Origin: an uncultured Ruminococcus sp.
Lineage (GTDB): Bacteria; Bacillota; Clostridia; Oscillospirales; Ruminococcaceae
Assembly (NCBI GenBank): GCA_910576995.1
Contig: CAJTLC010000002.1
Coordinates: 1-64,000, forward strand
DNA length: 64,000 nt
Direction: 5' to 3'
The first letter of the stretch is position 1. Each line of letters begins with the position of its first letter. Below are positions 18,534 to 27,724 of the stretch, piece after piece. The notes below the pieces were generated by a model. That model did no database searches. It saw nothing but the letters and a program-made list of their open reading frames with translations, and was not told the DNA's origin. A program made the position numbers and the translations under genes.

Positions 18534-18570
18534 AAATCAGCTCTTTCATAATCGAAAGGGCTGATTTTTA
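18534..18570 (+). terminator. Rho-independent terminator after the cellulase
   Basis: The arms 18534-18547 and 18554-18567 form a 14-bp stem with one G-U pair (AAATCAGCTCTTTC / GAAAGGGCTGATTT), ending in a T-run. It can also serve pyk from the other side. Confidence 0.85.
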
Positions 18571-18612
18571 TACTAATTCTTGATCAAGCTGATGATGTGG
18601 ACACGCTCTAAT

Positions 18613-20037
18613 TTATTTACCTATGCGTTCAACTTTCATAAGATTGGTAGTGCCTGATACGCCCAACGGAACGCCTGCCGTGATAGCGACAAGATCGCCG
18701 TCTTCAACAAGACGATGCTGTTCTGCTTCATTTACAGCGGCGGAGAAAAGTTCGTCTGTGCTGTTTTTTTCATCAATAATGTAGGGAACTACTCCCCAAC
18801 TCATATTCATTTGACGACATACAACTTCGCTCATTGTACAGCTGATTATCGGACAGCACGGTCGATATTTCGAAATAAGGCGCGCTGTCTGACCTCCGAG
18901 AGAAACTGTGATTATCGCGCTTGCATCAAGATCATGAGCCGTTGTAACTGTAGCGTGAGCGATCGCTTCAGCTATATTTCCCTCGGGATTAGAACGTCTT
19001 TCGGCAAATTCGCCCTTATAATCAATATTATTTTCCGTTGTTTCAGCAATGAGCGCCATAGTTTTTACAGCTTCAACAGGATATGCGCCGGCTGCTGTTT
19101 CTCCGGAAAGCATTATCGCGCTTGTTCCGTCATAAATAGCGTTCGCAACATCAGTTATCTCTGCACGGGTCGGACGCGGATTAGTTATCATTGATTCCAG
19201 CATCTGCGTAGCTGTAACGACTTGTTTTCCCGCATTATATCCCTTATGGATAATATCCTTCTGAATAGCAGGAATCTGCTCGAAAGGTATCTCAACGCCC
19301 ATATCGCCTCTTGCGATCATTATTCCGTCGGCTGCTTCAAGAATTTCGTCAATATTCTCAACTCCGTCGCTGTTTTCGATCTTAGCAATAATGCGCACAT
19401 TGTACCAACCGAGACTATGCGTGAATTTTCTGAGATAATTTATATCGGCTGCCGAACGAACAAAACTTGCTGCAATAAAGTCGAATCCCATTCTTGCGCC
19501 GAATTCCAGATCGTCCATATCTCTTGAACTGAGATACGGCATGGAGAGTTTTACACCGGGAACGTTTATTCCCTTATTATTTGAAAGAGTTCCCCCATGA
19601 ATTACACGACAAATAATATCTGTTTTGGTAACTTTTTCAGCAAGAAGTTCGATAACGCCGTCGTTCACAAGAATTCGCGTACCCATGCTTACATCGCGCG
19701 GCAGCTTTTTGAAACTTATGCTTCCTACTTCATTAGTGCAGGGAACATCTTCCGTCGTAAGAGTGTAAATATCTCCGTCGTGGATCTCAACAGGTTTATT
19801 ATCCGCAAATTTACCCAGACGAATTTCAGGGCCTTTGGTATCGAGAAGCGTTGCAATAGGAAGATCAAGTTCCTTGCGCAAGGTTTCTATCTGGCGGAAA
19901 CGTTTTTCATGCGTTTCATAATCGCCGTGTGAAAAATTAAATCTTGCAACATTCATTCCCGCAAGCATAAGTTCGCGCATAATGTTCTCGTCGTCAGTTG
20001 CAGGTCCTATAGTGCAGACAATTTTAGTTTTTCTCAT
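18613..20037 (-). CDS. pyk: Pyruvate kinase
   Basis: This 474-residue glycolytic enzyme converts phosphoenolpyruvate and ADP to pyruvate and ATP. The N-terminus MRKTKIVCTIGPATDD, the NVARFNFSHGD motif, DTKGPEIRLG, IIAKIENSDGVEN and the active-site region IMIARGDMGVEIP are all present, as is MLESMITNPRPTRAEITDVANA. It lacks the extra C-terminal PEP-utiliser domain of some Firmicutes. A 15-base gap separates it from pcrA upstream on the same strand. Confidence 0.96.
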   Translation of the reverse strand: MRKTKIVCTIGPATDDENIMRELMLAGMNVARFNFSHGDYETHEKRFRQIETLRKELDLPIATLLDTKGPEIRLGKFADNKPVEIHDGDIYTLTTEDVPCTNEVGSISFKKLPRDVSMGTRILVNDGVIELLAEKVTKTDIICRVIHGGTLSNNKGINVPGVKLSMPYLSSRDMDDLEFGARMGFDFIAASFVRSAADINYLRKFTHSLGWYNVRIIAKIENSDGVENIDEILEAADGIMIARGDMGVEIPFEQIPAIQKDIIHKGYNAGKQVVTATQMLESMITNPRPTRAEITDVANAIYDGTSAIMLSGETAAGAYPVEAVKTMALIAETTENNIDYKGEFAERRSNPEGNIAEAIAHATVTTAHDLDASAIITVSLGGQTARLISKYRPCCPIISCTMSEVVCRQMNMSWGVVPYIIDEKNSTDELFSAAVNEAEQHRLVEDGDLVAITAGVPLGVSGTTNLMKVERIGK

Positions 20038-20052
20038 AAAAAACTCCTTTTA

Positions 20053-22413
20053 TCAATCAATTTTCTTCAACTTGGCATAATTCGCCATGATTTTTTTCGT
20101 TCCGACTTTTTCAAAAGCAATTTCAAGCATTGCGTCGTTTGCTATATGTTTAACTGAAATTATCGTTCCGCCACCAAATACGCTGTGCATAACGCGTTCG
20201 CCAACCTCGTAAACAGCGCTTTCGCTTTTAGAAGTATTCGCCTGACGCTTATCCCTTGCAAGCTGCTGCTGAAGTGATAACGACTGAACTTCCGTGACTT
20301 CATTATCATGATCCACTTCAATACATTTTTCAGCTGCACTGTCAATTTTGTTAATAAGTTCTCTTCCTATCTCGCGAATAAATCTTGAAGTTACATTCCG
20401 CTGAGTCTGACCGAAAATCATTCTCTTTCTCGCACTGGTAACGCAAAGATTCTTCTTTGCACGAGTAATAGCCACATATGCAAGGCGGCGTTCCTCTTCC
20501 ATATCCGCTTCGTTATCAAACGAACGCGTGCCGGGGAATATGCCGTCCTCAAGTCCGATTATAAATACATTTTCAAATTCCAGCCCCTTTGCCGAATGAA
20601 CCGTCATCAGCGTTACAACATCGTCGCTGCCGTCGTCGCTGTCGGCTTCCGTGTATAAAGCGATCTCCTCCAGAAATCCGCCGAGGGTAGGGTCTTCGCT
20701 GCCGTTCATATATTGAACGATGGCAGTTCGGAGTTCCTGAACGTTTTCAATTTTTGTTTCGGCATTATCAAAAGTATTCAGATATTCCAGATATCCTGTC
20801 AGATCAAGAGTAAGATCAAAGAATTCGTCAAGAGGAAGACGATCAGCCATTTCCATAAGTCTTCCAAAAAGATCGGCGGCATTTCTTAATACGGACGATT
20901 TTTTGGACAGCGGAGCAAAATCTTCGCAAGTACGCATTACTTCATATGGTGAGATTCTAAGATCACGGCTGATATCGTCGATCATCGTCACAGTCGCTTC
21001 TCCTATTCCTCTTTTAGGTTCGTTGATTATTCTTCTGAATCTCAGCATATCATAGGGGTTATTTATAAAAGCAAGATAAGATGTAATATCCTTGATCTCC
21101 TTGCGGTCGTAAAAGCGCATACCGCCGTAAACTCTGTAAGGTATATCAGCCTTTACAAGCATACGCTCGATGTTGTTGGACTGCGCGTTCATGCGGTAGA
21201 GAACGGCATTTCTGCGGTATGTACCGTATTTTTTGTAATCTTCCTTTATTTTATTCGCTATAAATTCCGCCTCGTCATTTTCATCGATCGCTTTGAACCA
21301 TAAAACTCTTCCGCCTTTTTCTCCTGCCGTCCAAAGAGTCTTTTCTTTTCTCCCCGTATTATGGGAAATAACTGAATTCGCTGCGTCAAGAACAGTTTGA
21401 GTTGAACGATAATTCTGCTCCAGCCTTATAACTTTCGCGCCCTTGAATTTATCTTCAAAACCAAGAATATTTTCAATATTCGCGCCTCTGAATTTATAAA
21501 TACTCTGATCGTCGTCGCCTACAACGCACAGATTTCTATGACCGCCCGAAAGCTGCGAAACAAGCTTGAACTGTACATGATTGGTATCCTGATATTCGTC
21601 AACCATGATATACTTATAACGTCCGCGGTATTTCTCCAGAATTTCCGGGAATTTTTCGAATAACTCAACGGTTTTGCATAATATATCGTCAAAATCCAGT
21701 GCATTTGCGTCATGCATACGCTCCATATACAGCTTATAGAGTTTTGCAATAACTTTTTTTCGGTAATCGCTTCCTGCGTTTTCTACCAGCTGTTCCGGAG
21801 AGATCATTTTATCCTTTGCGGAACTTATCTCGGCAAGAACCGTTTTGGGTGCAAACTGCTTTTCCGATACGTCAAGTTCGTTCATGACAGTTTTTATCAT
21901 ACGCCTGCTGTCGTCGGAATCATAAATAGTAAAATCTCTGCCAAAGCCTATGCTTTCTATCTCGCTGCGCAAAATCCTGACGCAGGCAGAATGAAAGGTT
22001 GCCGCGGCAATATTATTCGATTCCTCCCCCAACATAGATGAAAGTCTTTCCTTGAGTTCGCCGGCAGCCTTATTTGTAAAAGTGATAGCAAGAATATTCC
22101 AAGGTCTGACGGGATCGCAGGCGCAGATCTCACGGAGCGTTTCAAAGTCGTCGGTTTTTCCTTGCGCATAATCGTTCAGAAATGCGACATCGTCAGCATT
22201 TCCGCCGCGCGACTCATCGTAAAAAGCATTTCCGAAATTTATCAGATTTGCAATACGGTTAACGATAACTGTAGTTTTTCCGCTGCCTGCGCCGGCAAGA
22301 ACAAGAACCGGACCGTTCACGGTAAATACAGCCTCCTGCTGCATTTCATTCATACGGCTGAAATACTTTTTCAGCGCGGCCTGTCTGGCTTCGTAAAAAG
22401 AATTGTTATTCAT
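20053..22413 (-). CDS. pcrA: ATP-dependent DNA helicase PcrA/UvrD
   Basis: The protein is 786 residues from the ATG at 22413 (GGAG 12 bases upstream); an in-frame ATG at 22455 lacks a ribosome site. It is a superfamily 1A 3'-5' helicase. Walker A is VLAGAGSGKTTVIVNR, motif II is YIMVDEYQDTN, motif III is VVGDDDQSIYKFRGA, motif IV is LEQNYRS, motif V is VTLMTVHSAKGLEF, and motif VI is EEERRLAYVAITRAKK. A C-terminal Tudor-like segment (VYEVGERVMHSVFGGG) follows and is typical of PcrA, where it contacts RNA polymerase. Its role is repair and clearing of replication forks. The gene is probably cotranscribed with pyk. Confidence 0.95.
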   Translation of the reverse strand: MNNNSFYEARQAALKKYFSRMNEMQQEAVFTVNGPVLVLAGAGSGKTTVIVNRIANLINFGNAFYDESRGGNADDVAFLNDYAQGKTDDFETLREICACDPVRPWNILAITFTNKAAGELKERLSSMLGEESNNIAAATFHSACVRILRSEIESIGFGRDFTIYDSDDSRRMIKTVMNELDVSEKQFAPKTVLAEISSAKDKMISPEQLVENAGSDYRKKVIAKLYKLYMERMHDANALDFDDILCKTVELFEKFPEILEKYRGRYKYIMVDEYQDTNHVQFKLVSQLSGGHRNLCVVGDDDQSIYKFRGANIENILGFEDKFKGAKVIRLEQNYRSTQTVLDAANSVISHNTGRKEKTLWTAGEKGGRVLWFKAIDENDEAEFIANKIKEDYKKYGTYRRNAVLYRMNAQSNNIERMLVKADIPYRVYGGMRFYDRKEIKDITSYLAFINNPYDMLRFRRIINEPKRGIGEATVTMIDDISRDLRISPYEVMRTCEDFAPLSKKSSVLRNAADLFGRLMEMADRLPLDEFFDLTLDLTGYLEYLNTFDNAETKIENVQELRTAIVQYMNGSEDPTLGGFLEEIALYTEADSDDGSDDVVTLMTVHSAKGLEFENVFIIGLEDGIFPGTRSFDNEADMEEERRLAYVAITRAKKNLCVTSARKRMIFGQTQRNVTSRFIREIGRELINKIDSAAEKCIEVDHDNEVTEVQSLSLQQQLARDKRQANTSKSESAVYEVGERVMHSVFGGGTIISVKHIANDAMLEIAFEKVGTKKIMANYAKLKKID

Positions 22414-22601
22414 ATAAGAATCTACTCCAAATACAAAATATCCCGATCTCTGCATTAATTAGGAATCTCTATTCACAAGATGCAGAAACCGTCTCCTTAT
22501 TAATATGACCTTTATATTATACCACATTTTTCTTGTTTTGAAAAGCCTTTTTTGGATTTTTTTCAAAAATCAAAAATTTGTTGAATTTTAATATTTTTCT
22601 A

Positions 22602-22630
22602 TTGACTAAATGCAATTTTTGGTGTATAAT
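22602..22630 (+). promoter_or_regulatory. Promoter of the glgA operon
   Basis: TTGACT (22602-22607) and TATAAT (22625-22630) are 17 bases apart. About 135 bases of AT-rich leader follow before glgA. I see no recognised riboswitch in it. The remainder of the 356-base gap holds only a short TTCACAAGATGCAG block related to the hairpin family. Confidence 0.85.
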
Positions 22631-22769
22631 ATAAATGTGATCTCTATATGAAATATATATAGAAAGATTTACTATACTATGAGTCGATCGCCTTACTTTA
22701 TTATGTAATATAATATGACTAAATTTAAGATCTGCTCGCCTATAGAATATTTTTTAAGGAGTTGACAGC

Positions 22770-24224
22770 ATGAAAAACATTTTATTTGCTGCTTCAGAGT
22801 GCGTACCGTTTATCAAAACAGGCGGTCTTGCCGACGTATGCGGAGCTTTGCCTCAGTATATAAACAAAGACGAATTCGACGTGAGGGTAATTATGCCGTA
22901 TTATACCTGCATTCCACCGAAATACAGAGATAATTTCAAATATATCACACATTTCTACATGGACTACGGTATGCGTCCGAACGGCGTTCATGTAGGCATC
23001 ATGGAATATGAATACAATGGTATAAAATTTTATTTCGTGGACAACGAATTCTACTTTAAATGTGATTCTCCCTACTCTTCCGATCTCAAATGGGATATCG
23101 AACGCTTCACTTTCTTCTGTAAGGCAGTTCTTTCCATTATGCCCGTTGTGGGATTCAGACCTGATATTATCCACTGCCACGACTGGCAGGCTTCGCTTAT
23201 CCCCGTGTTCCTCCATTCGACATTTGCAACTAATCCTTTCTACAGTTCAACCAAATCTATCATGACCATCCACAACCTTAAATTTCAGGGAGTATGGAAT
23301 ATTGAAACATTCAAATATAATACCGCACTGCCGGATTATATGTTCACGCCGGATAAACTGGAATTCAACAAGGACGCCAATATGCTCAAAGGCGGACTTG
23401 TTTATGCGGATTACATTACAACTGTTTCCGAAACTTATGCCGAGGAAATAAAATATCCATTCTTTGGAGAACAGCTTGACGGTCTGCTTCGTGCAAGATG
23501 CGCTTCGCTTCGCGGAATCGTTAACGGTATCGATTACAAGGTTTTCGATCCTGCTAATGATAAGCAGATCTTCGCCGAATTTGATTCCAACAGCTTTAAA
23601 AATAAAAAAACTGTCAATAAAGAAAAACTTCAGGAAGAACTTGGACTCCCTGTTGACAAAAACAAATATATGATAGCCATCATTTCACGCCTGACAGATC
23701 AGAAAGGTCTTGATCTCGTAAATTACGCTATTGAGCGGATCTGCGACGAAAATACGCAGTTTGTCATTGTCGGAACGGGCGATCCCAGATATGAGAATAT
23801 GTTTAAACACTATCAGTGGAAATATCCGGAGCGCGTTTCTGCGAATATTTTTTATTCTGATCAACTTGCCCATAAGGTTTATGCGGCAGCCGACGCAATG
23901 CTCATGCCGTCTCTTTTCGAACCGTGCGGACTTACGCAGCTTATCTCGCTTCGTTACGGCACTGTTCCGATCGTTCGTGAGACGGGCGGACTTAAAGATA
24001 CCGTCATCCCTTACAATGAATTCGACGGTTCGGGTACTGGCTTTTCATTCGCAAATTACAATGCTGATGAAATGCTTGGGGTTATCAATTATTCTAAGCA
24101 TATTTACTACAATCACCGCGACGAATGGGATAAAATGGTCAAGCGCGGCATGGAAACCGATTATTCCTGGAACAGTTCCGCTCGCCAGTACGAAGGTATG
24201 TACAGCTGGATGATAAACTGGTAA
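22770..24224 (+). CDS. glgA: Glycogen synthase (ADP-glucose, GT5)
   Basis: The protein has 484 residues. The GT5 signature KTGGLADVCGALP is at residues 16-28, which binds ADP-glucose. The second Rossmann half has IISRLTDQKGLDL and the retaining-enzyme motif FEPCGLTQLISLRYGTVPIV. It elongates alpha-1,4-glucan. AAGGAG precedes the ATG. It is the first gene of a three-gene transcript ending at the 25250 terminator. Confidence 0.95.
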   Translation: MKNILFAASECVPFIKTGGLADVCGALPQYINKDEFDVRVIMPYYTCIPPKYRDNFKYITHFYMDYGMRPNGVHVGIMEYEYNGIKFYFVDNEFYFKCDSPYSSDLKWDIERFTFFCKAVLSIMPVVGFRPDIIHCHDWQASLIPVFLHSTFATNPFYSSTKSIMTIHNLKFQGVWNIETFKYNTALPDYMFTPDKLEFNKDANMLKGGLVYADYITTVSETYAEEIKYPFFGEQLDGLLRARCASLRGIVNGIDYKVFDPANDKQIFAEFDSNSFKNKKTVNKEKLQEELGLPVDKNKYMIAIISRLTDQKGLDLVNYAIERICDENTQFVIVGTGDPRYENMFKHYQWKYPERVSANIFYSDQLAHKVYAAADAMLMPSLFEPCGLTQLISLRYGTVPIVRETGGLKDTVIPYNEFDGSGTGFSFANYNADEMLGVINYSKHIYYNHRDEWDKMVKRGMETDYSWNSSARQYEGMYSWMINW

Positions 24225-24233
24225 AAACGCATC

Positions 24234-24899
24234 ATGCATGATTTTAAGATAAAAGGCGCGATCTTCGATATGGACGGTCTTATGATCGACACTGAAAAAC
24301 TTTATCTCAGGTTCTGGAAGCAGGCTGCTGCGGATTTCGGCTACGATATGAAAGATCGTCATGTTTTCGCCATACGAAGCCTTGCGAGAAAATATTCCGT
24401 AATTAAGCTTAAAAGCTTTTTCGGCGAAGATTTTCCTACGGAAGAAGTTCGGAAGCGCCGCACAGAACTAATAAACGCTCATATCAAAAAGTATGGTATT
24501 GAAGTAAAATCAGGACTTTTTCAGCTGCTTGGCTATTTAAAAAAGAATAATATCAAGCTTGCCGTCGCTACCGCCACAAAACGAGAAAGAACGCTTGCCT
24601 ATCTCAGAATGATAAAAGCAGAAAATTATTTCGACGCAATAATTTGCGGAGACATGATCGAAAACGGAAAACCTGATCCCGACATTTATCTTACCGCGTC
24701 TGCTCAGCTTGGTCTCACCCCACATGAATGCGCCGCTTTTGAAGATTCCCCCAACGGTATAAAATCGGCATTTTCAGCAGGTTGTCATACTATCATGATA
24801 CCTGATATGACTCCGCCGGAAGATGAACTGCTGCCAATGCTAAGCGGAGTTTATGACTCCCTCGACCAATCGATAAATTTTTTCGAAGGAAGGATTTGA
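24234..24899 (+). CDS. HAD family hydrolase, beta-phosphoglucomutase-like
   Basis: This 221-residue protein has the HAD motifs DMDGLMIDTE (DxDGxxxD), ATATKRERT (motif II Thr region), the Lys in ENGKPDPDIYL, and AFEDSPNGIKSAFSAG (motif IV). The cap insertion and the GLMIDTE variant match the beta-phosphoglucomutase/YcjU-like branch. It follows glgA by 9 bases, so a role in sugar-phosphate metabolism is plausible, though substrates in this branch are diverse. No strong ribosome site is visible, so coupling to glgA is likely. Confidence 0.88.
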   Translation: MHDFKIKGAIFDMDGLMIDTEKLYLRFWKQAAADFGYDMKDRHVFAIRSLARKYSVIKLKSFFGEDFPTEEVRKRRTELINAHIKKYGIEVKSGLFQLLGYLKKNNIKLAVATATKRERTLAYLRMIKAENYFDAIICGDMIENGKPDPDIYLTASAQLGLTPHECAAFEDSPNGIKSAFSAGCHTIMIPDMTPPEDELLPMLSGVYDSLDQSINFFEGRI

Positions 24900-24900
24900 A

Positions 24901-25161
24901 ATGCTGAACAAGGTTAGCGCATCGAAAGTTTTTGACATTCCGAAGTTTTACTACTTCGACAGCGGAAACGATTATTCAGGAAGTCTTGACGACTTTTCCT
25001 ATAAAATAATTACGCATGAAAAAATCAAAGCAATGACTTGGCATGGCAAGCTTTGCTCCGAAAAAGCTAAGATCGAACATGAAGAAGATTTTGAACGCAC
25101 TCAGGATGGATTCGACGCCATGATCAAATGGTTGGAAGAACAATTTTTAGAGAAGCACTGA
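24901..25161 (+). CDS. Hypothetical protein, 86 residues
   Basis: The gene begins 1 base after the HAD stop with GAAGGA upstream. The protein is soluble, with a likely helical C-terminus (DGFDAMIKWLEEQFLEK). I do not recognise the family. Tight coupling to the HAD gene and coding-like composition support it being real; it may be an accessory of glycogen metabolism, which is inference from position only. Confidence 0.7.
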   Translation: MLNKVSASKVFDIPKFYYFDSGNDYSGSLDDFSYKIITHEKIKAMTWHGKLCSEKAKIEHEEDFERTQDGFDAMIKWLEEQFLEKH

Positions 25162-25199
25162 CTAAACGCTTGTATTCCATAGGATGAACTGCATGTCTT

Positions 25200-25337
25200 T
25201 TCAGTATCTTTTTATGTGCGTTTTTTGAGCAGAATTTTGTCGATTACAAAAAAATCCTCATCATACTGATGTATGGTGAGGATTTTTGATGCAGTAAATG
25301 AAAAATTACCAAAAGGACATATGAAAAAAGATACTGA
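25200..25337. repeat. Long hairpin with terminator inside
   Basis: The outer arms (TTCAGTATCTTTTT near 25200 and AAAAAAGATACTGAA near 25323) enclose the 25250-25287 terminator. The block TTTTTTGAGCAGAATTTTG resembles the GAGCATAATT block of other family members. This element fills most of the 333-base gap between the glgA operon and the pseudokinase gene. Confidence 0.65.
25250..25287 (+). terminator. Rho-independent terminator of the glgA operon
   Basis: The 17-bp arms 25250-25266 and 25271-25287 (AAAAATCCTCATCATAC) contain one G-U pair, enclose a 4-base loop and end in a T-run. Confidence 0.9.
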
Positions 25338-25376
25338 ACATACTCTAAAATCGTAGAAGGCTTTGAATAAAAAATC

Positions 25377-25406
25377 AACCGGAAAGTGTTTATACCCCTT
25401 CCGGTT
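25377..25406 (-). terminator. Probable terminator of the pseudokinase gene
   Basis: The arms AACCGGAA and TTCCGGTT lie 88 bases past the stop on the minus strand, with a T-rich stretch after the stem. Confidence 0.6.
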
Positions 25407-25493
25407 TACATATAATATTTAAACTAAATGCTATCGTAAATCAAACATATATGCCGGCAAATTCTGCACTAAGCGTAAGTCTTTCATATATTT

Positions 25494-27494
25494 TTACCAA
25501 GTAGACTGCTGTGGTGACGATTCAGGAACCGGAGGCATATCTGTTTGCGGCGGTTCAGTTGGAGGAGGATCAGTCTGAGGAGGATCAGTTGGCGCAGGCG
25601 GTTCAGTTGGAGCATTTGTAGTAGGCTCAGTTGTCGGTTTCTGCGCTTCCGTACTCGGTTCTGTATTCTGCGTAGCCGGAGGCTGTATCTGAGCGTCCGC
25701 AGGGATGTAATATACATTCAGCTTATTGCTGTCCTTATTGCTGAAATATTCTCCCGGATAGGCATTTTTGCCATCTATCTGAAGTTCGACTATTGTATTC
25801 GGATATCCCCATGAACTTGAAGAAATCACCATAGTATAATTTGTAATTCCTGCTTCTTTCAAAGCATTTTCATACTGCGCAACCGTAAGACCTTCGTATG
25901 ATGGAATAGTAGCGCCGTCCTTGCCCTTGCTTACGACAAGCTTAATCACTGTTCCCTGCGGAACCAGCGTACCCGCATCAATGCTCTGCTCAAGAATAAC
26001 ATCTTTTTCACGGTCGTTAGAATATTCATACGTAACTTCGAAAGTAAAATATTCTTTATATTTTTCTTCTGTAAGGGAAATAAATTTACCGATAAAACTT
26101 GGAACTTCCGTATCTGCTGCCGCGCCGTCTGAATTCTCTCCGTCGTCAGTAACGACATTCTCAGACGCAGACGATCTGTTCGAACTGCTTTCATCATCAG
26201 ACTGCGGCACAAAAACTTTCATCAGAAATACTGAAATTATAAGAAGAATAGCCAAAAGAAGAATACCGATTATAACAGGAACTTTAAGCCTGTCAACGGT
26301 ATTTACTTTTTCATAACGATAATCGTCGTCATCATCATCGTAATCGTCATAATCATCTTCCATACGAGAATCGTACCTGTTGTCATAATACTGCTGCTGA
26401 GGAACACCTGCGCGATTATCATTATAATATTGCGGCTGAACAGTCTGCTGCGGAATCGAATCGGGTTCCGGTCTGGCCGGAGTCTGAATCGACTGCGAAA
26501 CCTCGTCAAGGTCTTCTTCCTGATATTCCGTTTGATATTCAAACAAACGCGTCACCAATTCAGTAATAGTCTGTATCCTGTCAGCGCCCGAAAGATTCAT
26601 ACCGTCCATTATCGCTCTTGAAACGTGTTTCGGAATACTCGCGTTCAGCATCGCCGGTTCGCAGAGATCGTCGTTTTTAAGACGGCTCAGCGAATCTACA
26701 GGCATACATCCTGTAAGCGCGCGGTACAGCAAAGCGCAAACCCCGTAAACATCCGTCCATGTTCCCTGACGGCAGCTACTGCTTGCGGAATACTGTTCGG
26801 GAGCGGCATATCCCTTAAACAATTCATATTCAAGACCAGCATCCGCCGTACGAACCGCCGAAACGCAGAATCCTGAAAGTTTAAGTTCATTTTTGTTTGT
26901 GATGTAAACGGTTTCGGGACTTATCGCTCTATGAATTATCCCTGCGTTATGAAGAATGCCGATCGTTGTGAACAAAGGCGGAAAAATCTTCGAAACCTGA
27001 TCCCAGCTAAGTTCGCCTGCATTATCTTTAAGATAATTCAGCATTTTTTTGCCATCGATATATTCAAAAACGGTATATGTCGTATTATTCTCCGCGAACA
27101 TATCGAGAATAGGGTTTATATTTGAATTGTTTCTGAGTCTTGCAAGAGATTTGTTAAGTTCGGTATATTCCGCCATAAACGCCTTATATTTAGCAAGATT
27201 ATTGTAATTGACGTTTATAGTAGCCTTATTTTTAACACGGGTGCAGAAATTGACCGGCATATATTCTCTCAGCAGCACCTTACAGCCAGTTGAAATATCA
27301 TGACCGACATAAGTCGCACCTTCGCCGTTGCAGCTCGCAAGAACGCCTACGAGATACCGATCCTTCAGAACAGTACCCGGAATGATGTACATGGGATCGT
27401 GCGGAGAATTACTGTCATATCCGCAGTAAGGGCAGATATGCTGATCCACGTCATATTTTTCCATACATCTGTAACAGAATCTACGTTCTCCCAA
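25494..27494 (-). CDS. Membrane pseudokinase with zinc ribbon and PASTA domains
   Basis: This 666-residue protein has a zinc ribbon at 7-24 (CYRC...CPYC) and a Ser/Thr kinase-like domain at about 46-320. A Gln/Asn and poly-Asp linker leads to one membrane helix (404-428), two PASTA-like repeats (about 455-600) and a Pro/Thr-rich tail. The kinase core has lost its catalytic residues: the VAIK Lys is R76 (VLLREY), HRD is HRA (188-190) and DFG is GFC (208-210), although GYAAPEQY is intact. It should bind muropeptide or cell-wall ligands outside and act as a scaffold or regulator inside without phosphotransfer. The start is TTG with AAGGAGG upstream. The gene stands alone under its own promoter. 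Confidence 0.85.
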   Translation of the reverse strand: MGERRFCYRCMEKYDVDQHICPYCGYDSNSPHDPMYIIPGTVLKDRYLVGVLASCNGEGATYVGHDISTGCKVLLREYMPVNFCTRVKNKATINVNYNNLAKYKAFMAEYTELNKSLARLRNNSNINPILDMFAENNTTYTVFEYIDGKKMLNYLKDNAGELSWDQVSKIFPPLFTTIGILHNAGIIHRAISPETVYITNKNELKLSGFCVSAVRTADAGLEYELFKGYAAPEQYSASSSCRQGTWTDVYGVCALLYRALTGCMPVDSLSRLKNDDLCEPAMLNASIPKHVSRAIMDGMNLSGADRIQTITELVTRLFEYQTEYQEEDLDEVSQSIQTPARPEPDSIPQQTVQPQYYNDNRAGVPQQQYYDNRYDSRMEDDYDDYDDDDDDYRYEKVNTVDRLKVPVIIGILLLAILLIISVFLMKVFVPQSDDESSSNRSSASENVVTDDGENSDGAAADTEVPSFIGKFISLTEEKYKEYFTFEVTYEYSNDREKDVILEQSIDAGTLVPQGTVIKLVVSKGKDGATIPSYEGLTVAQYENALKEAGITNYTMVISSSSWGYPNTIVELQIDGKNAYPGEYFSNKDSNKLNVYYIPADAQIQPPATQNTEPSTEAQKPTTEPTTNAPTEPPAPTDPPQTDPPPTEPPQTDMPPVPESSPQQSTW

Positions 27495-27567
27495 AGCAGC
27501 TCCTCCTTTTAATAATAACTTATTTGCAGTTTTGATTTATGAATCCGCGATTATAATTATATGTGCT

Positions 27568-27590
27568 TTCTGGGAATAAAATTCCCAGAA
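27568..27590. promoter_or_regulatory. Inverted repeat in the pseudokinase leader
   Basis: TTCTGGGAA and TTCCCAGAA form perfect 9-bp arms around a 5-base centre, downstream of the promoter and about 74 bases before the start codon. It could be a protein-binding site or an RNA stem. Confidence 0.5.
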
Positions 27591-27619
27591 AATTATACTC
27601 GCATACATTCTTAATATTA

Positions 27620-27648
27620 ATTTTAGCAGAATTTTGGGTTTCTGTCAA
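27620..27648 (-). promoter_or_regulatory. Promoter of the pseudokinase gene
   Basis: On the minus strand, TTGACA (27648-27643) and TAAAAT (27625-27620) are 17 bases apart. Confidence 0.8.
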
Positions 27649-27724
27649 CTATAAAAGCGAATATGATACTAAAACATTGCAAATTGTATCTGTTTTGTAA
27701 TATATCTGTAACTTTTTACAGCAA

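Noticed and set aside
22631..22769. A riboswitch in the glgA leader
   Set aside because: The leader is long, but I find no known aptamer pattern or terminator in it.
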